Positions 37,583-46,908 of a stretch of 64,000 bases of DNA are shown piece by piece. The notes under the pieces were generated by a model that had not been told where the DNA came from, ran no database searches, and worked only from the letters and a program-made list of their open reading frames with translations. The DNA is from a virus, in the IMG/VR virus record IMGVR_UViG_3300035703_000061, positions 1 to 64,000 of that record; one strand, given 5' to 3'. Positions within the stretch are counted from its first letter, which is position 1; every line of letters begins with the position of its first letter. The position numbers and the translations under genes were made by a program.

Positions 37583-38161
37583 ATGCTCTACCATCCCACC
37601 GAGCTAGTGAAGAGCCAGGACGTGATTGTCCGCGTGGGCTCTATTGGCGGCACTTCTCGTCCTGTCATCACTCAATCTGGCGCTACTTTCACTGTTAGCG
37701 GCGCTCCCACTCTCTACACGCTGCAGGCAGCCACTACTGCTTCTGTTGCCTTTAACGATGGCAACCAAGAATTCTACCTGCTGGGTGGCGGTGGCTTCGC
37801 TGATAGCGTGATCGTTACCAGCCAAGCCACTGCTTCCATCACTTCCTACTTCCAGAAGGATGTTGACGGCACCGTGTTCCTGCCGAACAGCTTTGATGAA
37901 GCTTTCCAAGTGGTAAGCGCTAGCCGTTACGACAAGAACCACGAAGTGTATGTGGAAATCAACAAGCAGCTTGGCGCTTCGGGCAACACTTACTATTACG
38001 ACCGCGTGGCATTTGTTGCTTGCGTGATGAACTACAACGAGAGCTATCCTGCTGATAACCTCGTGGAAGTGACATTTGATCTGACCAGCCGTGGCCGCAT
38101 TGGTATTCACCAGAATGCTTCCGAAACTGGCAGCATCATCCCCACCGCTCCTAATTCCTGA
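37583..38161 (+). CDS. Tail tube-like or neck structural protein, 192 aa
   Basis: Beta-rich, low-charge protein ('QDVIVRVGSIGGTSRPVITQ', 'SVAFNDGNQEFYLLGGGGF') ending in 'VEVTFDLTSRGRIGIHQNA'. It has the size and composition of a tail tube protein and is followed by a very strong terminator, so it may be expressed at a high level. The tail tube-fold proteins at 51.0 and 51.5 kb leave open which one forms the tube. Confidence 0.5.
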   Translation: MLYHPTELVKSQDVIVRVGSIGGTSRPVITQSGATFTVSGAPTLYTLQAATTASVAFNDGNQEFYLLGGGGFADSVIVTSQATASITSYFQKDVDGTVFLPNSFDEAFQVVSASRYDKNHEVYVEINKQLGASGNTYYYDRVAFVACVMNYNESYPADNLVEVTFDLTSRGRIGIHQNASETGSIIPTAPNS

Positions 38162-38183
38162 TTCTTTTATTGAATCTTCGCTA

Positions 38184-38210
38184 GCCTGTTCCTACGGGAA
38201 CAGGCTTTTT
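38184..38210 (+). terminator. Strong terminator
   Basis: GCCTGTTCC/GGAACAGGC with a TACG tetraloop and TTTTT, immediately followed by the ATG of the next gene (38212). Confidence 0.9.
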
Positions 38211-38211
38211 A

Positions 38212-38622
38212 ATGAACATTTCACAACTGCGCGAGACAGTTACTGAGCTGCTTTCTGCATCGCCTAATCTTATTGGCACTTATACATTGCCAAATAATTC
38301 AACGCTTCCTGCTGTGTATGTAGTGGGCAGGCAAAGCGTGCCAAAGGAATGGAAAGTGAAAGGGCTAGAAGTGACCATGCGGGAATTTCCCAATCGACTG
38401 CCTCGCGCCATGGTAGGAATGGTGCAAGTTAATCAATTGTGGGAAGTGAGGCTTGCTCAATTCACGCCGAGCAGCGCCACGTTAAATGAAGCGATGGAAA
38501 GAATGGTCAGGAGATTTCCTGATTGCACTCCGTCATATTTCCCTGGCGATGATATTGCCTACGAGCAATGCAAATTTATCATTCCCGATCGCATTGTTAA
38601 ACAATTGTATCCAGCAGGCTAA
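38212..38622 (+). CDS. Tail terminator/neck protein candidate, 136 aa
   Basis: ATG one base after a terminator U-run, so translation from read-through RNA is likely. Alpha/beta ('LPAVYVVGRQSVPKEWKVKG', 'NEAMERMVRRFPD'). Position before the HK97 gp10-like gene matches a tail terminator or tail-completion protein. The next gene begins in a TAATG overlap. Confidence 0.5.
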   Translation: MNISQLRETVTELLSASPNLIGTYTLPNNSTLPAVYVVGRQSVPKEWKVKGLEVTMREFPNRLPRAMVGMVQVNQLWEVRLAQFTPSSATLNEAMERMVRRFPDCTPSYFPGDDIAYEQCKFIIPDRIVKQLYPAG

Positions 38623-39083
38623 TGTCGGCAATTATCACTGGCGGTAGTTTTGTTAATCCTGAACACCTCGTCAATAAGCTTGCAAAAGCTTTTGAAACTT
38701 GGACGCGCTTTGATGTGAATGATCATTTTCGCGATCAATTCTTTGAGGAAAAATGGGATTACGGCAGAGATACGAAGAGGAAGAATGGAGACTTTGTCAA
38801 TGCAGGCGTTCGTGATATTTATGATCTTGGCGATCTTTACAAGAGTGGAAGAGACAGCTTTGACGTGTCTTTGTCTTCATCTGGCGCTGAGGCCACTTGG
38901 AATTGGGACGCCACCAATAGCAGTGGTCAGCCTTATGCTCGATACGTACACGACGCATTGAGAGGAACGAACGTGCCATTTGCTAGACCATGGACTCAAG
39001 ATGTTGCCATTCCAAGCCGGTTTGAGCAAAGCGCCATTAAGCAGCAGCTTTTACAACGCATTCGTTCTGCGATGGGACGATGA
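38622..39083 (+). CDS. HK97 gp10-like tail completion protein
   Basis: 153 residues. Helical N-terminal ('NPEHLVNKLAKAFETWTRF') and a C-terminal region with 'GQPYARYVHDAL' that resembles the end of HK97 gp10 family proteins, which join tail and head. ATGA overlap with the next gene. Confidence 0.6.
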   Translation: MSAIITGGSFVNPEHLVNKLAKAFETWTRFDVNDHFRDQFFEEKWDYGRDTKRKNGDFVNAGVRDIYDLGDLYKSGRDSFDVSLSSSGAEATWNWDATNSSGQPYARYVHDALRGTNVPFARPWTQDVAIPSRFEQSAIKQQLLQRIRSAMGR

Positions 39084-39343
39084 AAATCGACTATTTATGG
39101 AGCGCTGACAATACAGTGCATGCCATTAATTGCTTAATTGATGGCGCTGCTTTAGAAGTGGGCATCCTTTGTCTTGTTTCTTGCAGGGAAACGACCATTA
39201 GAATAAGCAACGAAAATCATTCAATGCTGATTGAAGTGCCACCAGAATTCCGCTCTTCTCATGAGCGAGTGAAGGTGTACAACGCATTGTTAAACATTCT
39301 CGATCATGAGCAAATACAGCTTCCTAGTTCAAACCAAGACTGA
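39080..39343 (+). CDS. Hypothetical protein, 87 aa
   Basis: Overlaps the preceding gene by four bases and the tail chaperone gene by 38 bases. Beta-rich small protein ('ETTIRISNENHSMLIEVPPE'). No family recognised. Confidence 0.5.
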   Translation: MKIDYLWSADNTVHAINCLIDGAALEVGILCLVSCRETTIRISNENHSMLIEVPPEFRSSHERVKVYNALLNILDHEQIQLPSSNQD

Positions 39344-39839
39344 AGGCTATTTCGAGCTGCTGCCCGAAATCCGTCTGAAGAAATATGGCAGTTGGCTTGT
39401 TGCTGAATCCATTGAACAGGAGGAGATCAGCAAACTGCAAAGCCAAGCTACCATTCGTGCCGTTCAGCTTGCAAAGCGCATTGCTGCCTCGCGTGAGATT
39501 CCTCTAGATGAGGCCTTTGCGCTGTTGCAGGGCGGTGGCTCTATTTCAGAGGCCGAGCTGCTTTCTGAGTTCACAGAGGAGACGCTGAGCATGATCACCA
39601 GTGGATCGTCAGTGGAAGCCACTAATGCTCGCATGGTCACTGCTTTCATTCGTTCTCGTGGACAGGGCCTTATTGATGGCGAGTGGCAGGATCTTGGCGA
39701 CTGGGAGATTGAAGACACCAAAAATCTTCCTCGTAAAGCCATTGCAAAAGTGGTTGAATTTATTGCTGAAGAGCAAAACGCTGAGACGCAGGAGGCTGTA
39801 GAAGCAAAAAAAGCAGTGAAGAGGAATTCTCCTCAGTAG
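39306..39839 (+). CDS. Tail assembly chaperone, short form (G-like)
   Basis: 177 residues in the zero frame. Helical, acidic protein directly before the tape measure gene, with a C-terminal run of Lys, Glu and Ala ('AETQEAVEAKKAVKRNSPQ'). Position and frameshift match lambda gpG-type chaperones that coat the tape measure protein. A slippery A_AAA_AAA lies at 39806-39812 and gives the longer product. Confidence 0.8.
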   Translation: MSKYSFLVQTKTEGYFELLPEIRLKKYGSWLVAESIEQEEISKLQSQATIRAVQLAKRIAASREIPLDEAFALLQGGGSISEAELLSEFTEETLSMITSGSSVEATNARMVTAFIRSRGQGLIDGEWQDLGDWEIEDTKNLPRKAIAKVVEFIAEEQNAETQEAVEAKKAVKRNSPQ

Positions 39840-40279
39840 CAGAAAGGCTTGAAGCACAAGCAAGGAAGCAGCTTAAGAGCCTGACAGATTGGAACGAAAT
39901 CTATTTCAGGCTCTCAGCTTCTGATTTCAAAGACGAGCGATGGAGCGCCAAAAATTTTGGCCTCCAGAAGCTTGATGACGTTAAGCGTGCACTGAAATAT
40001 CTTGACCGTCATGACATTGCAAAATACAATGTCGCAAGTGTTGCCGTGGCCAAGCTTGGCACTATGGCAGCAGGGATGATGGCGGGAAGAAAGAGCAAAG
40101 TAAAGCCTGAGGATTTCTTGCCGTTTGATACTAAGCAGCTTAAGAAAGAAGATGGCGTGACAGATGCAAGCTTGATTGTTCTACAGCGTCTGATGAAGAC
40201 AAGAAGAATGGACGGGCGCGTTATTGCATTGCTTGCTGATGAAATGAAGGCTTTTGCTGGGCGCAATCAAGAGCAATGA
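39306..40279 (+). CDS. Tail assembly chaperone, frameshifted long form (GT-like)
   Basis: Zero frame for 169 codons to AAA 39810-39812, then -1 frame ('SSEEEFSSVAERLEAQ') to the stop at 40279, total about 324 residues. The -1 frame is open for the whole distance and encodes a helical, charged domain ('RLEAQARKQLKSLTDW', 'YNVASVAVAKLGTMAAGMMA'). The ratio of short to long form sets tail assembly in all well-studied siphophages. Confidence 0.8.
39806..39834 (+). promoter_or_regulatory. Programmed -1 frameshift site, tail chaperone
   Basis: A_AAA_AAA (39806-39812) in phase, an SD-like AGGAGG at 39790-39795 about ten bases upstream, and a small hairpin GAGGA/TCCTC (39821-39834) eight bases downstream. 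All three are known stimulators of -1 frameshifting in bacteria. Confidence 0.8.
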
Positions 40280-40313
40280 TTATAGAATGAAGGGAAAGTA
40301 AGCGAAAATTAAA

Positions 40314-43300
40314 ATGGCAGCTCAAGACGCCGAACTAAAGCTGAAGGTAAGTCTTGATCTGGCGTTTCTTAGGCAGCAATTAAGCACGATTGGCACGCAG
40401 CTCGCTGGACAAGGCATTGATATCAGCGCCGAAATTGACAAAGATGACGTAGTAAAACAATACAATTTACTTGCCAAAACTTTAGAAAGTAAGACTATTC
40501 GGCTAAAAGTTGAAAGTACCACGCTTGACTCTCTTGTTATTAAGGCCGCAAACCTTAAGAAAAACCTTGAAGAATTTGGCAAGCAAGATATTTCCTTAGA
40601 TATTAAAATTGCCAGCAATATTGCCGATCTGCGTAAAAGCATCAAGGATAAACTTCCTTCTGTTGCTATTGATACTCATCTTAATGAACCCGTAAATGTT
40701 TACGACTTTATTCGCGATGTAGCGAAAAAAGTCGACGATCAAGTGAAGAAAAGCTATGTAGCAGGCGGAATTCCTATTGTTACAAAGCTTGCATTGCCCG
40801 GACTCGCGGATCCGCTGAAAGCTCTGCAGAAAAATTTAAATCAAAGAGATCCGCTGCGAGCAAAAGTTGGCACAACCCCATCAATTCAAAAGTCAGATGT
40901 GACAGCATTCAAGACTGCTGTCAGTGAAAAATTCAAGGACATCACTGTAAAAGTTAAAGCTGAGCTTGAAACTGCCACCGCTGCTGCGCAAGGCGCTACT
41001 ACTGGGCCTTCTCGCACTTTCTTGCAAGAGCTAAAAGACTTAGACAAGAGCGTCCTTCAGAGCATTTACAAAGCCGCTGGCGAAGATGCGTTACTGGCAT
41101 TTGATGAAGGAATTATTAACAACAAAACAAAAATGGCGCAAGCCTTAAATAAGGCTGCGGAAGATGCAAGCGCTGGCTTTATTGCCGCCCTTGAAAACAA
41201 GAAGAGCGCGTTATTCAAGGCAGCAGGCGAATATGGAGGCGCATTGCTTAGCGGCCTCAGAAAAACTCTCAAGATTCAATCCCCTTCAAGGGAGATGTTT
41301 GATATTGGCGATGATGCGGGTAAAGGTTTTGAGCTTGGCTTATTAAAGGCCTTAGAGCTGGCAGAAAAGTCTGCTACTAATCAAATGCGACGGATGTTAG
41401 ACCGTCTCGCTCGCATGGCGCTCATGATGGGAGGCATGAGTGCTGCAGCAATTAACAGGCAAGTTGCACAGTCAAGAGCATTGCCTAGCGTTAATTTCCC
41501 CGCGACTGTACCGCCTCGTCAAAGCATCCCCATTGGACCTTCTGGAACAGGCAGGGCGTTGCCTCCTGGCGCTATTCCTCAAGCTCTGCCTGGCACTGCT
41601 TTTGGCGCTCAAAAATATCTTCCTACCAATCTTGGCATTGAATTACAGCAAATTCTGCAAAAAGCTGCATATGCTTTTGTTGATGCAGTTCGACGAGAAG
41701 TGAGAACTGTAAAAATTGGCATTGGCGCTTCAATGCAAGCAGCTCTTCCTGCTGCTCGCATTGCTGGCTTGCTTCCTTCTGCTGTTGGCCGCGCTCCTAG
41801 TACTTATTCCACAGGAGCAATTGGCGGTGAATCACGCGAGCAAATGATGGCGCGGCGTACAGCAGAAGCTTATGCACGTTCTGCGTTGCGTGGGATGGAT
41901 GTAATGGGAGGAGGGGCTGGTCGCCCTCCGTCTCCTTATAGCTATGCGTATAGGAGTGCAAGGCCAACCAGCGCAATTATTCCCTATGCACAGCCCGGTG
42001 CAATTGTGCCGTCACCCGTTGCTGGCGAGGGAGGAGCAGTGCCTCCTGTGGGCGGCGGTGGAGGCATGCGAGGGATGGGAGGAATGGGCGGCTTTGGTCG
42101 TGCATTGGGAGGCGTTAATCTTCCTGGCGCAGGAGCCATTCGTGAACTTGGTCAAGAATTTGCTTTTGCTACGCAGCAAGTATTGCTCTTTGGTCAAGCA
42201 TATAAAATGCTTGCCTTTATTCAGAATTTTCCGACACAAGTTGGAGCGGCGGTAAGTCAGCTTCAAAACTTCCGCAATACTCTTGGTGCCATTTCTCCAA
42301 CCGCAGAAGAAGCGGCATCTTCTAATCGTTTAATTCTTGATTTGGTTGAGAAATATAATGTGCCGCTGCAGTCGGCACGAGATGGCTTTACGAAGCTTTA
42401 TGCTTCTATGGCTCCTGCTGGCTTTAGCGGAGATGAAATCAGGAATTTATTCACTGGCATTACGCAAGCTGCTGCCACATTTGGCATGAGCGCAGACAAA
42501 GTGGATCGCGTAAATTATGCCTTTGCTCAAATGGCAAGCAAAGGACAAGTGATGAGCGAAGAGCTGAAAGGACAGTTAGGCGATGTACTACCTGGCGCTA
42601 TGGCAATTTTTGCAAAGGCCGCTGGATTTGAAGGGTCAAAAGCTATTCAAGACTTTTCTGCGGAGTTAGAAGCTGGCAGATACAAAGGCGAGGCGATGGT
42701 CGCATTGCTTAAAAATGTTGGCATTGTAATGAGGCAGGAATTCGGCTCTGGAGCCGAAGGCGCAGCTTTGACTTTTCAAGGCATTATTAATCGCATGCAA
42801 AATTCAATGATCCTCTTATATGAGAGCTTTGAGCCTGTTGCCGTGGGATTTTTGAATACTGTCGTTGTGCCATTAACTGATGGAATTAGGCAAATTTCCG
42901 ATGGATTTAATGCTTTCTTTACTGGAGCAGCAACAAAAACGAGCGGCGGCTTTGGAATAGCCCAAGAACTTGAACGTCTTAAGCCGACATTTGAAGGCCT
43001 TGGCCAAAACGTAAAAGCTTTGATTGAGCAATTTGGTCAATTTGCTCGGGCCGGGCTAGAAGTGGGCAAGGTGTTATTGCAAATTGCGGGCAATCCATTC
43101 GTTGGTTACCTCGCGCGTGTATATGCTGCTGTGCTCCCGTTGACGCTGGCAATTCAGGTTCTAAATTTAAGAGCCCTTGTTCCCTTGATTGCTAGTTTTG
43201 TGCGCGCCATTCCAGTGTTTGTTACTTATACAGCGGCAACTGCTCAAGGTGTTACCGCCAACAAGGCATTGCAGTTAGCGATGGTAACTACAGGGAAAAC

Positions 43301-46001
43301 TGCTGGCGTTACGGCAACTCAAATTAGAACAGTTGGAACTGCAATGAAGGCAGCTTTTGCCGGCACCGTTATCGGCTCTGTTTTGCTTGGCATTGGCATG
43401 TTGATAGAGAAAATTATTTCTTTAAATGCGTCAATGGCCGACACGAAAGCAAAGGCCATGGGAGCCGCGCAAGCTATTCGCTCGATGTCGCAAACAGAAG
43501 CCCAGCAGGCCACTAGACAATACGAGGCGGGAGCGCAAAGTTTAAAAGGATTAAATGAAGAGATAGAGCAAGGGAAGCTTAAGGGAAAGGCTTGGATTGA
43601 AGTGACATCTCAGCAAGCGAAGGCATTGCAAGATGCTGGAGTGATTGTTTCAAATGTCAGAGGCTCTTTACAGGTGCAGCCAACGCGAGTGACGGGAGCA
43701 TTTCAGAAATTACAAGGACTAGCAGCGGAGGGAAAATATAGACAAGAGCTACTTTCCTATGAAGAAAAACAAGCGCAGCAGACAGTATCGCTTCCTCCTA
43801 TTCCCGCCGGAGGAGGTGAAGAGAAAGGGAATGAAAAAGCGCTAGCAAAAGCCGCAGAAGAAGCCCGTAGACTTGCTGATGATAAGCGTAAGTACGAAGC
43901 TGATTTAATGAATATTAGCTTTGATCAAGCAATTAACTTGAGCGATATGGAATTTGAGCATTGGAAAAACTTGCAGCAGGCGAAATACGATTTTCTTGAG
44001 GCAGGACAAAACGAATGGATGAGCAGAGAATTGAAATTCCAACGCGATCTTCAGGCTATTGAAATTCGCAGAATTGAGACAATTCGCAAAGCGCAAGTTG
44101 ATACCGCTAAAGCTGAAATGAAGGCAGCTACGAGCGCTTATGTGGCGGAAGATTCCGGCGCTGGCGGGGGTGCTGCCATGTTCGGCGCTACCGGGAGAGT
44201 GTTCAACGCTCCTGGCTGGGTTCATGGTCATTTTCAAAACATGAACCGAGAGGCATTAGTTCAAGACACTGTTGAAGTGGTAATGAAGCTTCTGCAGCAA
44301 GGTGTTAAGCCTGAGTTGGGTAGCGGGCAAAAATTCACTGCTGGAATGCAGCAAGCTCAAGTGGAGCAGTTAGTGCGTCGTGGCATTGCTTCGCATAAAT
44401 CGTACGCGAGTGGAGTTGGGGCTATTGATGTGTTTGTTCCGCAAGGGACGCGAGTGCCAGTTGGCTTGTCAGGAGTGAGCAATCTCGGTGGCGCCGCTGG
44501 TGTTTCCGGGAATCTGCCTCGTGGCACGCAATTAATGCACCTCGATCCCAGCTCGCGCTCTGGAGCGGCTGGTGCAGCGCCTGCTGGAGTGCCTGCTTCA
44601 AGAATAAGAGCAGAAGCGAAGAAGGATTATGCTTCGGCGCTTGCAAGTCAAGAAGCAATTAATGCGAAAGAAAAAGAAAATCTTGCCACTAAATATGCAA
44701 ATATTCAGGCGCAACAAGAGCTTAATGTTCTCATTCGAGAATACACTGCCTCCATTGTTCCAGTGGAACAGCAAAAGCTTGAAAATACTCTCTTACAAAA
44801 TCGCATTAGTTTAATCTCGTCCGGGGCGTTTGGAGATGCTCTTGAGACTGAACAGAAGATTAGCGAAGCCAGAGAAAAAGCTGCTCTTGGCGTGCAAATG
44901 GCCAATGCTCAAATTGAGCAAAATAACAAACTAGTAAAAGATGGAATTATCAAGCAAGAAGAAGCAGATAAGCTAAATGCTTCTCAAGTGGAAAAAATTA
45001 AGCAGCTCACTCAGGGGCTTGAAGCTTACATCCCACTGCTAAGAGAAAGACTGAAGCTTGAGCAATCAAGTGCAGAAGCTACTTTGCGTGGTGAAATCAC
45101 TCGCGCCACTCCTCTGGGAGGCATGGGACTTTCTGCTGGTTTTATTGGTCCTGCTAGCGATAGGTTTGAGGAGGCGATTGGTCGTGGGGCCACACAAGAT
45201 GAGGCGTCGCGTTTCGCCGAATTACAGAATCAACTCACTCTTCTTGAGAGCAGAAATGAGGCTATCAAGCAGTCCATCTATGGCATTGGCAATGCTTTTG
45301 GCGAAGCTTTAACTACTGGCGTAGCAAGCCTCGTTTCCGGCACTGCCACTGCTAAAGAAGTATTTGCAAGCTTCTTGCAAAGCGTGGGTCAAGCTTTGTC
45401 TCAAGCGGCTTCGCAGATGATTGCCACTTACATTGCCATTGGTATTGCAAAAATGTTTGCGGGCCTTGGCGGAGGCGGTGGAAATCCAGCAGGTAGCGGA
45501 GGAGGGATCTCTGACATTCTCCCTGGGGCAAGTAAATACATGGAAGGAGGAGGCGCTGCACTTGGCGCTAGCGCTGGTACATTCGGTGCCGTAACAACAG
45601 GCTACGCTAATGGCGGCATTGTGCCCGGCGGCTTCCGGGCGTTTGCCAACGGTGGCGTCGTCAGTGGTCCTACGCTTGGCCTTGTAGGCGAAGGCAAGTA
45701 CAACGAAGCCATTGTCCCCCTCCCAGATGGTCGTTCCATTCCCGTGCAGCTTGGTGGACGTTCTGCCCGTGACCTCATGGGCAATGGCGCCCCAGGTATG
45801 CCTCAAGCGCCTTCTCTGAGCATGAAGTTTGAAACGACTAAGATTAATGGCGTAGAATACGTTAGCAGAGAACAATTAGAGCAGGCAATGGCAGAAACTC
45901 GTCGCGCTTCCATTGCAGGCGGTGCTCAACGAGGCATGTCAATGACGCTCGATAAGATTAAGCAAAGCCCCTCCACTCGCTCTAGTATTGGTATCCGCTA
46001 A
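40314..46001 (+). CDS. Tape measure protein
   Basis: 1895 residues, the longest gene. It sets tail length and is ejected ahead of the DNA. Residues 1-400 are helical; a Gly/Pro-rich linker follows (about 400-600). The TP901-type core is at about 610-790 ('FRNTLGAISPTAEEAASSNR', 'YAFAQMASKGQVMSEELKGQ'). Hydrophobic segments at about 930-1040 probably cross a membrane. An embedded domain at about 1280-1420 has H1304, H1306, H1361, D1372 ('AIDVFVPQGT') and H1409 ('LMHLDPS'), resembling metal-dependent peptidoglycan peptidases. The C-terminus ends in the usual 'GGVVSGPTLGLVGEGKYNEA' motif. At about 0.15 nm per residue, the tail would be near 280 nm (established ruler rule, my arithmetic). Confidence 0.9.
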   Translation: MAAQDAELKLKVSLDLAFLRQQLSTIGTQLAGQGIDISAEIDKDDVVKQYNLLAKTLESKTIRLKVESTTLDSLVIKAANLKKNLEEFGKQDISLDIKIASNIADLRKSIKDKLPSVAIDTHLNEPVNVYDFIRDVAKKVDDQVKKSYVAGGIPIVTKLALPGLADPLKALQKNLNQRDPLRAKVGTTPSIQKSDVTAFKTAVSEKFKDITVKVKAELETATAAAQGATTGPSRTFLQELKDLDKSVLQSIYKAAGEDALLAFDEGIINNKTKMAQALNKAAEDASAGFIAALENKKSALFKAAGEYGGALLSGLRKTLKIQSPSREMFDIGDDAGKGFELGLLKALELAEKSATNQMRRMLDRLARMALMMGGMSAAAINRQVAQSRALPSVNFPATVPPRQSIPIGPSGTGRALPPGAIPQALPGTAFGAQKYLPTNLGIELQQILQKAAYAFVDAVRREVRTVKIGIGASMQAALPAARIAGLLPSAVGRAPSTYSTGAIGGESREQMMARRTAEAYARSALRGMDVMGGGAGRPPSPYSYAYRSARPTSAIIPYAQPGAIVPSPVAGEGGAVPPVGGGGGMRGMGGMGGFGRALGGVNLPGAGAIRELGQEFAFATQQVLLFGQAYKMLAFIQNFPTQVGAAVSQLQNFRNTLGAISPTAEEAASSNRLILDLVEKYNVPLQSARDGFTKLYASMAPAGFSGDEIRNLFTGITQAAATFGMSADKVDRVNYAFAQMASKGQVMSEELKGQLGDVLPGAMAIFAKAAGFEGSKAIQDFSAELEAGRYKGEAMVALLKNVGIVMRQEFGSGAEGAALTFQGIINRMQNSMILLYESFEPVAVGFLNTVVVPLTDGIRQISDGFNAFFTGAATKTSGGFGIAQELERLKPTFEGLGQNVKALIEQFGQFARAGLEVGKVLLQIAGNPFVGYLARVYAAVLPLTLAIQVLNLRALVPLIASFVRAIPVFVTYTAATAQGVTANKALQLAMVTTGKTAGVTATQIRTVGTAMKAAFAGTVIGSVLLGIGMLIEKIISLNASMADTKAKAMGAAQAIRSMSQTEAQQATRQYEAGAQSLKGLNEEIEQGKLKGKAWIEVTSQQAKALQDAGVIVSNVRGSLQVQPTRVTGAFQKLQGLAAEGKYRQELLSYEEKQAQQTVSLPPIPAGGGEEKGNEKALAKAAEEARRLADDKRKYEADLMNISFDQAINLSDMEFEHWKNLQQAKYDFLEAGQNEWMSRELKFQRDLQAIEIRRIETIRKAQVDTAKAEMKAATSAYVAEDSGAGGGAAMFGATGRVFNAPGWVHGHFQNMNREALVQDTVEVVMKLLQQGVKPELGSGQKFTAGMQQAQVEQLVRRGIASHKSYASGVGAIDVFVPQGTRVPVGLSGVSNLGGAAGVSGNLPRGTQLMHLDPSSRSGAAGAAPAGVPASRIRAEAKKDYASALASQEAINAKEKENLATKYANIQAQQELNVLIREYTASIVPVEQQKLENTLLQNRISLISSGAFGDALETEQKISEAREKAALGVQMANAQIEQNNKLVKDGIIKQEEADKLNASQVEKIKQLTQGLEAYIPLLRERLKLEQSSAEATLRGEITRATPLGGMGLSAGFIGPASDRFEEAIGRGATQDEASRFAELQNQLTLLESRNEAIKQSIYGIGNAFGEALTTGVASLVSGTATAKEVFASFLQSVGQALSQAASQMIATYIAIGIAKMFAGLGGGGGNPAGSGGGISDILPGASKYMEGGGAALGASAGTFGAVTTGYANGGIVPGGFRAFANGGVVSGPTLGLVGEGKYNEAIVPLPDGRSIPVQLGGRSARDLMGNGAPGMPQAPSLSMKFETTKINGVEYVSREQLEQAMAETRRASIAGGAQRGMSMTLDKIKQSPSTRSSIGIR

Positions 46002-46396
46002 TGGCAATATTTCCTTCCATTAGACCAACTGGACGATCGTATTCTCCAGGGCAATTTCCCACGAAAGTTTATCGCGGGCTTTCGGGAGCCACTGTTAAAA
46101 GAGTGTTTGGCAATCGGTCATTTGGTCATGCCATTGATCTTCAGTTTGAAAATATTTCCGACGCCAATACAAAAGCCATCCTCGATCATTACTATGGCCA
46201 ATTTGGCAGCTACGTCCGTTTCGCTCTTCCTGACGCAGTATTTTCTGGCATGAGCTCAACGCTAAAAGGCGTTGTGCAGACTCCCGCAAATATTCTCTGG
46301 GAATATGCTGAACCTCCTCAAGTGGAAAGCGTGTTCAATGGACGAAGCACTGTTACAGTGAGGCTGATTGGCGAGCTTGACTATTCTGGCGCTTGA
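46001..46396 (+). CDS. Minor tail protein, 131 aa
   Basis: TAATG overlap with the tape measure gene. Beta-rich; 'PTGRSYSPGQFPTKVYRGLS' and 'VRFALPDAVFSG' resemble distal-tail-type or gpM-like proteins placed just after the tape measure. Likely part of the tail tip ring. Confidence 0.6.
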   Translation: MAIFPSIRPTGRSYSPGQFPTKVYRGLSGATVKRVFGNRSFGHAIDLQFENISDANTKAILDHYYGQFGSYVRFALPDAVFSGMSSTLKGVVQTPANILWEYAEPPQVESVFNGRSTVTVRLIGELDYSGA

Positions 46397-46398
46397 TA

Positions 46399-46908
46399 AT
46401 GGAAACTTCTATTCACATTGCTCATTTCCTTTTCATCGAAACCGCTAACAAACAGTCGCACTACTATCAAAACTACTTCTTCAATACTGGCACTTCTGCA
46501 GTGGCCATTCCAGGCAGTGCATCTCCAGCGTATAGGCATGCTCCATTCCGCGTAGAAGGAGCATTGTCCTCCTTGAATGGAGAAAATAGTTTGTTGCGCG
46601 TACTGTTTCCGCATAGCGCTTTTACCATTGCGCTCGTTGAAAACGGAGAAGGCAATCGTCTTAGCAAGCTCTCCTTAAAAACAGTGTGGATGGCAACAAC
46701 TGGTTCCATCGCCGACTACAACAGCTACACGAAGACTGCTGAGTACGAAGAATTTTATGTGGGCGTTGGCGCTTCCTTTGACGATACCACTGTAGAACTG
46801 CGCTTTAGGAGCGCAATGGACAGCGTGGGTGCATCGTTTCCAAGGCAAACATTTTCGTCTAAGAATGTTGGCTTCTTGCCATTGAATGCAGAAATTAGCC
46901 TGCGATGA
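46399..46908 (+). CDS. Minor tail protein, DUF1833-like, 169 aa
   Basis: ATG 46399, two bases after the previous stop. Beta-rich with 'YAGxALP'-type and 'LVENGEGNRLSKLSLKTVWM' segments. Position corresponds to lambda gpL. Overlaps the NlpC/P60-like gene by four bases. Confidence 0.55.
   Translation: METSIHIAHFLFIETANKQSHYYQNYFFNTGTSAVAIPGSASPAYRHAPFRVEGALSSLNGENSLLRVLFPHSAFTIALVENGEGNRLSKLSLKTVWMATTGSIADYNSYTKTAEYEEFYVGVGASFDDTTVELRFRSAMDSVGASFPRQTFSSKNVGFLPLNAEISLR

Noticed and set aside
44993-45900. Minus-strand open frames within the tape measure gene
   Set aside because: They are shadows of the long coding frame, with no ribosome site and unusual composition.
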